9,818 nt of DNA from Candidatus Izemoplasma sp. (GTDB lineage Bacteria; Bacillota_I; Bacilli_A; Izemoplasmatales; Izemoplasmataceae). Every line of letters begins with the position of its first letter. Position 1 is the first letter of the stretch. Positions 1 to 5,811 of this stretch are shown one piece after another. The DNA lies in NCBI GenBank assembly GCA_029939615.1, contig JAOZSP010000043.1:1-9818 (forward strand). The letters run 5' to 3'. A program made the position numbers and the translations under genes. The notes beneath the pieces are model-generated. The model worked only from the letters and a program-made list of their open reading frames with translations. It was not told the DNA's origin and made no database searches.

Positions 1-109
1 TTTTTTTGCCTACTTCTACAGGACCTTCACCCTTTTTTTCAACTTCAGAAACAACTACTAAAGGGATTCATTTAGCAGTGAATTCTGTTATTTTTTTATA
101 AATATTCAT
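1..109 (-). CDS. XdhC/CoxI/PucA-family molybdenum hydroxylase accessory protein, 5' end only, with in-frame TGA at codon 14
   Basis: The frame opens with ATG at 107-109, preceded by a good Shine-Dalgarno (GAGGTGAT) in the gap after the membrane-protein gene. It reads MNIYKKITEFTAK, then TGA (68-70), then IPLVVVSEVEKKGEGPVEVG and KK before leaving the window. The part after the TGA matches the usual N-terminus of XdhC/CoxI proteins, where a hydrophobic strand leads into a GS-P-x-x-x-G-x-x-M type segment. Family members bind molybdenum cofactor and help load its terminal sulfur or selenium ligand into xanthine dehydrogenase-type enzymes, which fits the last position in this operon. The TGA replaces a residue that is often glycine in the family, so GGA to TGA is one base change. 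Nonsense mutation, sequence error or UGA recoding are all possible. Most of the gene lies outside the window. Confidence 0.65.
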
Positions 110-121
110 TTGATCACCTCG

Positions 122-748
122 TTACAGTGTATATGTTGTTATAAATGCGATTATAAGTAAAATTGATGCAAAAATTGGTTTAGAATCTATTTTTGCAAAC
201 GAGAAATTAAATTGCTTATCTATAAATAATAGTCCAGAAGCTATAACTCCACTTATTAATCCGCTTATTACAACAAATTCAAAACCAGCATTAAATGTAC
301 CAATATAAGGAGCTAGGTTTCCTGTAGTGATGTATTGGAATACCATCCAAGAAATAAATACAGCGCGCCAAGTAATACTAGCTATTGGTAAAGCAATATA
401 GTTATTAACTTTTTTCTTACTAAGTAATAAGTTTACTACCATTACAACAACTAATGACTCTAAAATAATTGAAACAATAGGATTAATTGTTTTATATATG
501 CTTATAGCTGGCAGTAAAAAATCAACTGATTTTATTACTGCTGCAATTAATGCAACATAGAATAAAGATGCTTTACTATTAGTTTTATTGTATGCTTTAT
601 ATAATATAAGTGCTGCAATCGGGAACATAATGCTTCCTGCTATTGTTGCAGGAATGAAGTGTAAAACATGTCCGATTGTTGCCTCTAGTATTCCCCAGAT
701 TGATCCGTAGACAATAATTTGTGTAAGTAATTTCAAGTTTTTATTCAT
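122..748 (-). CDS. Unrecognised multi-pass membrane protein inside the xdh operon
   Basis: The 208-residue protein is almost entirely hydrophobic. Membrane segments are likely near residues 8-28, 33-52, 60-81, 90-110, 116-141, 150-176 and 191-207, so six or seven helices. Charged or histidine residues sit in or beside these helices: E22, H27 and H30 in the segment LEATIGHVLHFIP, then K73, D76, E97 and R128. This suggests a substrate or metal path. Its size and lack of any large soluble domain resemble small transporter membrane subunits such as ECF S components, but I see no diagnostic motif. The start ATG follows GAGAGGAAG at good spacing and overlaps the 3' end of the catalytic subunit by 8 bases, so it is probably translationally coupled. 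Transport of a purine, molybdate or selenium compound, or a membrane anchor, are guesses from context only. Confidence 0.85.
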   Translation of the reverse strand: MNKNLKLLTQIIVYGSIWGILEATIGHVLHFIPATIAGSIMFPIAALILYKAYNKTNSKASLFYVALIAAVIKSVDFLLPAISIYKTINPIVSIILESLVVVMVVNLLLSKKKVNNYIALPIASITWRAVFISWMVFQYITTGNLAPYIGTFNAGFEFVVISGLISGVIASGLLFIDKQFNFSFAKIDSKPIFASILLIIAFITTYTL

Positions 749-3059
749 TGTTATCTTCCTCTCTTTTTTTCATTGCCATAAAGATTTTCTCAGGTGTTAA
801 AGGTAAAGTTTTAAGTCTTACCCCAACGGCGTTATATATAGCATTAGCTAAAGCCGCTGGTGGAGTATCAATTCCTATTTCACCAACACTTTTAGCACCA
901 TAAGGTCCACTTTCTTCATAACTATCAGCAAATTCTGTTGTTAGTTTTTTTACTTCAAGTCTTGTTGGAATACGGTAGTTCATTAAATCGTTTGTAATTA
1001 ATTTACCTTTTTTGGTATATAGAACTTCTTCATACATTGCCATTCCTATACCTTGCATTATTCCACCTTCAACTTGTCCTTTTGCTAACATTGGATTGAT
1101 TGTGGTACCACAGTCAACAACACTTACGTAGTTCATGATATCAACTTCGCCTGTTTCCGTATCCACTTCAATTTCAACATATCCTGCCATAAATGGTGGT
1201 GGTGATTTTGTTCCAAAATAACTACCTGTAGCTACAAGTTGTTTTTGGTCTTCGTTATAGTATAAACGATTTGATAAATCGTTTATTGTTATTGTTTTGT
1301 CATTTGCCTTAAATGTTTTCCCATCGTATTCAATGTCTTCTGGTTTTACTTTTAAAGCTACACTCGCTTCTTCAATCAACATTTCGCGCATTAGTTTGGC
1401 AGCTTTGTATACTGCATTACCACTAACGTAAGTTGTACTTGAAGCGTATGCTCCTGTATCAAACGGTGTTAAATCACTGTCTGATGAATAAACAACCATG
1501 TCTTCAATTTTACATTGCAATGTTTCTGCAGCAATTTGAGCTAAGATAGTATCACTACCTTGTCCAATGTCTGTTGCTCCAACCATTAAATTGTAAAAAC
1601 CATCATCATTTAGTTTTATTGTTGCACTTCCCATGTCGATATACGGAATTCCTGAACCTTGCATTGCGATTGCCATTCCTACACTTCTTCTTTTTGTTTT
1701 AGAAACTTGTTTGTATGGATAAATATCATCCCATCCAATTAGTTCTCTACCACGATGTAAACAGTACTCTAATTCACATGATTCCATTGTCATTGCTGTA
1801 CCTTCAGTACCTTCACCCATAATTGCGAAAATTGGTGAAGTTTCATGTTGTTTAATCATGTTTTTATCACGGAATTCTAAAGGATCAATTCCTAGTTTTT
1901 CTACTAACATATCTATTGCTGACTCTAATGCGAAGTTTCCTTGAATCGCACCATATCCACGATATGCTCCTGCTGGTGTATGGTTTGTATATACTACTTC
2001 CCCATAAAATCTTACACTTTTAACTTTGTTATAAAGAGGTAATACTTTGCTTCCAGCAACCATAAATACTGTTAAAGCGTGCTCTCCATATGCTCCTGTA
2101 TCACTTAAAATATGACAATCAATACTTTCTAACACACCATCTTTTGAAGCTCCTAATTTAACATCAATACGCATTGGATGTCTTGAATAACTTGATTCAA
2201 ATACTTCTTCTCTCGTATATACCATTTTTGATGGTTTACCTGTTTTTAAAGTTACTGTAGTTACAAACATTTCACCATGAATATGTTGTTTACCACCAAA
2301 TCCACCACCAACACGTGGTTTTATTACACGAATTCTACTTAGAGGAATATCTAATGCTTGTGAGATTATTCTTCTAACATGAACTGGTGTTTGAGTTGAG
2401 GTGTATAATACTAATCGGTTTTGATAATCGATTCTTGCGTTTACTGTATGTGGTTCTAACATTACATGGGCTTGTGCTTGAGTATAAAAACTATCTTCAA
2501 GTGTTACTTCACTTTCTTTTAAGTCTTTTTCAACACTACCAACTTCCATATGATAAGCTGCGGCTATATTTCTCTTTGGCTCAAACCCAATTGGAAACTG
2601 TTCAAAGATTCCATCTTCAGGATGAATAATTGTTTCTGAATCTATTGCTTTTTCAAAATCAAGGATTGGTTCTAATATTTCGTATTTTACTTTTATTAAC
2701 TCTAACGCTTCACGGCATATTTTGTCACTTATAGCAGCAACACAACATACTTCATCACCAATATAACGAACATATTCATCAAGAACAAATTTATCATATG
2801 GAGAAGGTTCTGGATATCCTTGTCCTGCCCTTGTGAAAGATTTTCTTGTAAAATCTTTATGTGTTAAAACAAGTTCAACACCTGGTAATTTAAGTGCTTC
2901 ACTATAATCAATTTCTAGTATTTTCGCGTGTGGATGTGGGCTTCTTAAAATCTTAACTATTAAGGAATTCCTTTCTGCTAAATCATCAGTGTAAGCAGGT
3001 CGACCCATCATTAACCCTTTTCCGTCAATTGAAGGAACCTTGTTATTTACAACTTTCAT
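741..3059 (-). CDS. xdhA: Xanthine dehydrogenase-type molybdenum hydroxylase, molybdopterin-binding catalytic subunit
   Basis: The 772-residue protein has the full layout of the xanthine oxidase large subunit: an N-terminal a/b-hammerhead domain (about 15-125) and then the two molybdopterin-binding domains. Visible cofactor motifs are GGGFGGKQH (251-259), AYRGYGAIQ (365-373), ATDIGQGSDT (495-504) and AYASSTTYVSG (537-547). GAKSVGE (721-727) ends in Glu727, which corresponds to the catalytic base of the family. Such enzymes hydroxylate purines or other N-heterocycles with water as oxygen source, passing electrons to the 2Fe-2S and FAD subunits. The AYRGYGA form of the active-site loop is like E. 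coli XdhA, and xanthine is the likeliest substrate, though nicotinate or another purine cannot be excluded. Whether the cofactor carries selenium instead of sulfur cannot be read from this protein. The start has GGAGG seven bases upstream and overlaps the stop of the Fe-S gene (ATGA). Confidence 0.95.
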   Translation of the reverse strand: MKVVNNKVPSIDGKGLMMGRPAYTDDLAERNSLIVKILRSPHPHAKILEIDYSEALKLPGVELVLTHKDFTRKSFTRAGQGYPEPSPYDKFVLDEYVRYIGDEVCCVAAISDKICREALELIKVKYEILEPILDFEKAIDSETIIHPEDGIFEQFPIGFEPKRNIAAAYHMEVGSVEKDLKESEVTLEDSFYTQAQAHVMLEPHTVNARIDYQNRLVLYTSTQTPVHVRRIISQALDIPLSRIRVIKPRVGGGFGGKQHIHGEMFVTTVTLKTGKPSKMVYTREEVFESSYSRHPMRIDVKLGASKDGVLESIDCHILSDTGAYGEHALTVFMVAGSKVLPLYNKVKSVRFYGEVVYTNHTPAGAYRGYGAIQGNFALESAIDMLVEKLGIDPLEFRDKNMIKQHETSPIFAIMGEGTEGTAMTMESCELEYCLHRGRELIGWDDIYPYKQVSKTKRRSVGMAIAMQGSGIPYIDMGSATIKLNDDGFYNLMVGATDIGQGSDTILAQIAAETLQCKIEDMVVYSSDSDLTPFDTGAYASSTTYVSGNAVYKAAKLMREMLIEEASVALKVKPEDIEYDGKTFKANDKTITINDLSNRLYYNEDQKQLVATGSYFGTKSPPPFMAGYVEIEVDTETGEVDIMNYVSVVDCGTTINPMLAKGQVEGGIMQGIGMAMYEEVLYTKKGKLITNDLMNYRIPTRLEVKKLTTEFADSYEESGPYGAKSVGEIGIDTPPAALANAIYNAVGVRLKTLPLTPEKIFMAMKKREEDNNE

Positions 3060-3508
3060 TCGTCATCCTCCAAACATTTTCTAATTGAGATGACTTGGCT
3101 TTGATATCCAGTACATCTGCATAAATTACCAACTAGATATTTTTTTATTTCATCATCGGTAGGGTGAGGATTTTCTTGTTTAAGAGCATACATAGTAAGT
3201 GCTAATGAAGGATTACAAAATCCACATTGATCTGCACCTTCATCTCCCATATGTTCACTCAACTTCTCAGCATCTTTACTAATCCCTTCAACAGTTGTAA
3301 TATGACAACCTTCTGTTTTAATTGTCAAAAGAGTACAAGAAGCAACTGGTTTATTATCTAGTAATACTGTACAAACACCACAACTCGAATTATCGCAGCC
3401 TCTTTTTACACTTAAAAACCCGTGTTCTCTAAGAGTATCTAATAAGTACTCATCTGGCGAAATATCAAATACACGTTCTCGGTTATTTACTGTAACATTA
3501 ATTTTCAT
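3056..3508 (-). CDS. xdhC: Molybdenum hydroxylase 2Fe-2S subunit
   Basis: The 150-residue protein has the two-cluster layout of the xanthine dehydrogenase small subunit. An N-terminal plant-ferredoxin fold carries Cys38, Cys43, Cys46 and Cys58 (GCDNSSCGVC, then a fourth Cys). A C-terminal helical domain carries Cys95 and Cys98 in QCGFCNP and Cys130 and Cys132 in NLCRCTGY. It carries electrons from the molybdenum centre to FAD. Its length matches stand-alone subunits of this type. Where many relatives have QCGFCTPG, this one has QCGFCNPS. The start lies behind AGAGGTGAT and overlaps the FAD-subunit stop by 11 bases. It ends in TGA, which overlaps the ATG of the catalytic subunit. The symbol follows E. 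coli XdhABC naming and should not be confused with the XdhC accessory family at 1-109. Confidence 0.95.
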   Translation of the reverse strand: MKINVTVNNRERVFDISPDEYLLDTLREHGFLSVKRGCDNSSCGVCTVLLDNKPVASCTLLTIKTEGCHITTVEGISKDAEKLSEHMGDEGADQCGFCNPSLALTMYALKQENPHPTDDEIKKYLVGNLCRCTGYQSQVISIRKCLEDDE

Positions 3509-4307
3509 TTGACATCACCTCTTTTAATCCTCGTTTTATATATACTTCGACTAAACTTTTTCTGTATTCACTACCTGCACGTGAATTTGAACCAAGTTTC
3601 ATTTCGTTAGCAGCAATTGATGCTGTAGTAGCGATTACTTCATCGTTTACTACTTTTTGATTATTAATATATTCAACAGCTTTTAAAGGTTCAATGGCAA
3701 TACTTGGTCTTGAGCCTACAAATATTCTAATTTTATTTTTTTTGCTAACAGCAAAATTTATAACAGCAAAATCTAAAGCTGTTTTTTGAACTTTGTGGAA
3801 GTATCCTTTACGGTTATCTTTTTTGATGATTACTCTCACTAAAATATCTTTATCAAATCTTTTTATATTCATAAATTCTTCTAAAGAAATCTCTCCATAG
3901 TTATGAAAAACTAATGAAGTATCCATTACAAGTAATGGCGTTAAAATATCAGAAAAGGAATATTTCCCCATAACACTACCACCAATAGTCGCAATATTAC
4001 GAATCCCCATTCCCATTATATGACTAATTGCTTCACATAGTATCCCATTACAATGTGATTGTAATGCTTTATTTATTTCGATTTGATGTAATGAAGTCAT
4101 TGCTCCTATTTCGATTGAATCTTTCGTTTCAATTATTTCATTAAGATTAGCTGGAGTAATATCAATTGCTGTTTCCACAATTTTTTTAGTAAGTTTTAGC
4201 CATGCTCCTCCACCAATAATAATATTTTGCTTATCATCAAGTAACATTTTATAAGCATCTTCTAAATTTGAAGTTTTGTAATAATTCTTAATCTTCACTT
4301 CCATCAT
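3498..4307 (-). CDS. xdhB: Molybdenum hydroxylase FAD-binding subunit
   Basis: The protein of about 269 residues matches the medium subunit of xanthine dehydrogenase: a PCMH-type FAD-binding domain and then a CO-dehydrogenase flavoprotein C-terminal domain. FAD-binding signatures are IIGGGAWLKL near the N-terminus (usual form AGGTDL) and MGIRNIATIGGSV followed by FSD in the middle. Near the C-terminus SRAGSEYRKSLVEVYIKRGL matches the family's RAS-x-YR-x-x-L segment. It takes electrons from the 2Fe-2S centres and passes them to NAD or another acceptor. The start is uncertain. A TTG at 4316 extends the frame, but the Shine-Dalgarno AAAGGA lies inside that extension, so ATG at 4307 or 4304, or GTG at 4298, is more likely. 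The 5' end overlaps the nucleotidyltransferase 3' end by about 20 bases. Confidence 0.93.
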   Translation of the reverse strand: MMEVKIKNYYKTSNLEDAYKMLLDDKQNIIIGGGAWLKLTKKIVETAIDITPANLNEIIETKDSIEIGAMTSLHQIEINKALQSHCNGILCEAISHIMGMGIRNIATIGGSVMGKYSFSDILTPLLVMDTSLVFHNYGEISLEEFMNIKRFDKDILVRVIIKKDNRKGYFHKVQKTALDFAVINFAVSKKNKIRIFVGSRPSIAIEPLKAVEYINNQKVVNDEVIATTASIAANEMKLGSNSRAGSEYRKSLVEVYIKRGLKEVMSNEN

Positions 4308-4866
4308 TCCTTTCAAATTTGTTTAGTTTTTGGTAATCACTTTTATTATCAACATCATAAATAACTCCAGGATCGTTTACTTCGATATATGTAACTTCAT
4401 AACGATCTCTAAATATTTTCAGGTTCGAACTAATATCTTCGGTTTTTAAACTAGATATCAGCTCTTTTCGAATCAGAATAGGGTGCCCTTTTCGACCTTG
4501 GTAAATTGGAACACTAATCTTACCAGTACTATCTAGTAATTTTTGATATGTTTCTACTTTGACCAAGGGACAATCTCCAGGAATCAAGAACAAATCATTT
4601 TTGACCTCGGAAACCCCTTTCAAAACCGAACTAAACATCCCGTTTTCATGATTACTATTATGGACAATTTTTATATTCCTCATTTTTCCAAAATATGGTA
4701 AATAATCTTCTTTATAATATCCTGTTACAATAGTAACATTATTACATATTTGTTTCATTGTTCTAACAGAATGAAAAATTAGAGGATGATTTTTATATTC
4801 GAGCAGCATCTTATTTTGCTTCATTCTACTTGCTTTTCCACCAGCTAAAATTATTCCTTCAACCAA
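4288..4866 (-). CDS. MocA/PucB/YgfJ-like nucleotidyltransferase for molybdenum hydroxylase cofactor maturation
   Basis: The protein of about 192 residues has the MobA-like NTP transferase fold. LAGGKASRMKQNKMLLEY near the N-terminus is the nucleotide-binding loop, and LIPGDCPLV in the middle holds the metal-binding aspartate. GRKGHPILI matches the RxGHP segment of the MocA group. Relatives (E. coli MocA, B. subtilis PucB, YgfJ) attach CMP to molybdopterin cofactor, or act as maturation factors of xanthine dehydrogenases; its place as first gene of an xdh operon supports that role. Two TTG starts are possible. With AGGAG just upstream, the TTG at 4866 has a nine-base spacer and gives MVEGIILAGG, whereas the TTG at 4875 directly abuts the Shine-Dalgarno. 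I therefore chose 4866. A non-ATG start is notable for the first gene of an operon. CTP versus GTP use cannot be settled from sequence. Confidence 0.9.
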   Translation of the reverse strand: MVEGIILAGGKASRMKQNKMLLEYKNHPLIFHSVRTMKQICNNVTIVTGYYKEDYLPYFGKMRNIKIVHNSNHENGMFSSVLKGVSEVKNDLFLIPGDCPLVKVETYQKLLDSTGKISVPIYQGRKGHPILIRKELISSLKTEDISSNLKIFRDRYEVTYIEVNDPGVIYDVDNKSDYQKLNKFERNDGSED

Positions 4867-4987
4867 TAAAATCAACTCCTAACTTTTTTTAGATGTTTTC
4901 CGATAATAACCAATATCCTGTTTAACCGCTTAAGTAAGACATTCATACAAGAAAACGCTTACATTAGTATATCCTTTCCGAGTATTT
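4867..4987 (-). other. Leader of the xdh operon mRNA (about 120 nt)
   Basis: From the predicted start near 4987 to the first gene there are about 120 transcribed bases, long for this compact genome. The leader holds the cre-like box (4950-4963). It also has an ATG followed at once by TAA (ATG at 4964-4962, TAA at 4961-4959) with AAGGA seven bases upstream, and a 24-codon ORF (4946-4872) whose stop abuts the first gene. Short complementary pieces GUAAG/CUUAC and GUUUUC/GAAAAC could fold, but I recognise no known riboswitch and see no U-tailed hairpin in it. Confidence 0.45.
4950..4963 (-). promoter_or_regulatory. cre-like CcpA box in the xdh leader
   Basis: TGTAAGCGTTTTCT on the minus strand matches the catabolite-responsive element consensus TGWAANCGNTNWCA at 13 of 14 positions; only the last base differs. 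It lies about 25-40 bases downstream of the predicted transcription start, where CcpA binding usually acts as a roadblock repressor. This suggests catabolite repression of purine or N-heterocycle oxidation. Its first 12 bases recur at the glutamine synthetase promoter. Confidence 0.5.
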
Positions 4988-4993
4988 CTATAT

Positions 4994-5004
4994 ATTATAC
5001 CACA
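4994..5004 (-). promoter_or_regulatory. Extended -10 promoter of the xdh operon
   Basis: TGTGGTATAAT reads on the minus strand: a perfect -10 hexamer with the upstream TGn extension. No good -35 lies 16-18 bases upstream; the TTGACT further up is 24 bases from the -10. Transcription is predicted to begin near 4987. Confidence 0.7.
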
Positions 5005-5005
5005 A

Positions 5006-5030
5006 ATTGACCAAAAATTAAACAGTCAAT
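5006..5030. promoter_or_regulatory. Inverted repeat over the -35 region of the xdh promoter
   Basis: ATTGAC (5006-5011) and GTCAAT (5025-5030) form a perfect 6-base inverted repeat with a 13-base AT-rich spacer. The arm centres are 19 bases apart, about two helical turns. It sits immediately upstream of the extended -10, where a dimeric regulator could replace or block -35 contacts. Chance occurrence in AT-rich DNA cannot be excluded. Confidence 0.3.
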
Positions 5031-5048
5031 ATTTGCTAGAAATCTCAT

Positions 5049-5082
5049 AAAAAAGATCCTCTCACAATTATGTAAGAAGATC
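5049..5082 (-). terminator. Rho-independent terminator of the GNAT acetyltransferase gene
   Basis: On the minus strand an 11-bp stem (arms 5072-5082 and 5055-5065, including G-U pairs) closes a 6-base loop and is followed by six U residues. It lies 33 bases past the acetyltransferase stop and isolates that gene from the xdh promoter. A T-run on the plus strand (5088-5094) could make it partly bidirectional. Confidence 0.85.
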
Positions 5083-5115
5083 ATTCCTTTTTTTCTAAAT
5101 TTAATAGTATTGAGA

Positions 5116-5598
5116 TTACTCCTCTTTTGCAAATTTAACTAATTGTTTTCCATCCATTCTAAATGGAATCCAACCTCTTAAAGGTTTTCCACCTAAATTT
5201 TCATAGAATCTAATTGAAGGTTTATTCCATTCAAGACAAGTCCACTCAAAACGAGTACATTCATTTTCTAAAGCAGTTTTTGCTAAATGTTTTAATACTT
5301 GTTTCCCATATCCTTTTCCTCTTTCTTGATCAATCATAAAGAAGTCTTCTAAATGCAATGTCGGTCTTGCCAAAAATGTCGAGAATGAATAATAATATAC
5401 AGCGAAACCAATTGGCTCTTCGTCTCTCCTAATAAAAATAACCTGTGCACGCTTATCATCAAAGATGTTCTTCTCAATATCTTCAACAGTTGCTTTAACA
5501 TATTTTCTCATTCTTTCATACCTTGCAAGTTCTTTAACAAAATATAAAATTTTTCCTGATTCTTCTCTTAATGCTTTCGTTATTGTGATTTTACTCAT
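5116..5598 (-). CDS. GNAT-family N-acetyltransferase, diamine/polyamine acetyltransferase-like
   Basis: The 160-residue protein is a single GNAT domain. The acetyl-CoA loop is ERGKGYGKQVL (92-102), preceded by the strand LHLEDFFM (81-88). A second signature, RFEWTCLEWNKPSIRFYENLG (116-136), includes Tyr132 as the likely general acid. The combination YYYSFSTFLARP, LHLEDFF and EWTCLEWNKPSIRFYE is characteristic of the spermidine/spermine and thialysine N-acetyltransferase subgroup. The likely reaction is acetyl transfer from acetyl-CoA to a diamine, polyamine or lysine-like amine in the cytoplasm; the exact substrate is not readable. The ATG start follows GAGAGGT at good spacing. It is a single-gene unit with its own promoter and terminator, divergent from glutamine synthetase. 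Confidence 0.9.
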   Translation of the reverse strand: MSKITITKALREESGKILYFVKELARYERMRKYVKATVEDIEKNIFDDKRAQVIFIRRDEEPIGFAVYYYSFSTFLARPTLHLEDFFMIDQERGKGYGKQVLKHLAKTALENECTRFEWTCLEWNKPSIRFYENLGGKPLRGWIPFRMDGKQLVKFAKEE

Positions 5599-5617
5599 AC
5601 AGTTACCTCTCCTCTCA

Positions 5618-5632
5618 AGAAATATTATTTCT
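5618..5632. promoter_or_regulatory. 15-bp palindrome in the acetyltransferase leader
   Basis: AGAAATATTATTTCT is a perfect inverted repeat (7-bp arms, one central base) between the acetyltransferase promoter and its ribosome binding site. The tight centre suits a protein-binding operator better than an RNA hairpin. No regulator family is recognised from it. Confidence 0.25.
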
Positions 5633-5663
5633 ATAAAAATCGACTCTTATCTCTTTCTTTCTT

Positions 5664-5674
5664 ATTTTACCACA
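5664..5674 (-). promoter_or_regulatory. Extended -10 promoter of the acetyltransferase gene
   Basis: TGTGGTAAAAT on the minus strand gives a five-of-six -10 with TGn extension. A weak -35 (TTATAA) lies 17 bases upstream. The predicted start is near 5657, giving a leader of about 60 bases. Confidence 0.55.
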
Positions 5675-5754
5675 AAAAAATTGTTTTTATAACTATTTGT
5701 CTTGAGGATTATAATAAGTATAAAAATAAATAAATCCTTTTACATTAATTTTAT

Positions 5755-5765
5755 TGTGTTATAAT
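5755..5765 (+). promoter_or_regulatory. Extended -10 promoter of glutamine synthetase
   Basis: TGTGTTATAAT contains a perfect -10 with the TGn extension. The best upstream element is TTTACA with a short 15-base spacer. Transcription is predicted to start near 5772, directly at the cre-like box. Confidence 0.7.
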
Positions 5766-5772
5766 GTCCGTG

Positions 5773-5786
5773 TGTAAGCGTTTTAT
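5773..5786 (+). promoter_or_regulatory. cre-like box at the glutamine synthetase transcription start
   Basis: TGTAAGCGTTTTAT matches the cre consensus TGWAANCGNTNWCA at 12 of 14 positions, with mismatches at the last two. Its first 12 bases are identical to the box in the xdh leader. It overlaps the predicted start site, so a bound regulator would be expected to block initiation. It is not a GlnR/TnrA-type box, whose TGTNA-N7-TNACA symmetry is absent. Confidence 0.4.
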
Positions 5787-5811
5787 ATAATTTATTAAGA
5801 AGGAGTTTATT

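Noticed and set aside
1..109. Genome-wide reassignment of TGA to Trp or Gly
   Set aside because: All other genes are full length with TGG as the only Trp codon (twelve cases) and the Fe-S gene ends in TGA, so a standard code fits and the single TGA needs a local explanation.
2387..2629. 80-codon plus-strand ORF
   Set aside because: It lies wholly within the molybdopterin subunit gene on the other strand, has no ribosome binding site and reads as an antisense shadow.
4867..4987. Molybdenum-cofactor or purine riboswitch in the xdh leader
   Set aside because: I could not find the conserved core of either class or a convincing multi-helix fold; only short isolated complementarities are present.
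5465..5692. 75-codon plus-strand ORF
   Set aside because: It is antisense to the start of the acetyltransferase gene and its promoter, with no family resemblance and low-complexity hydrophobic composition.
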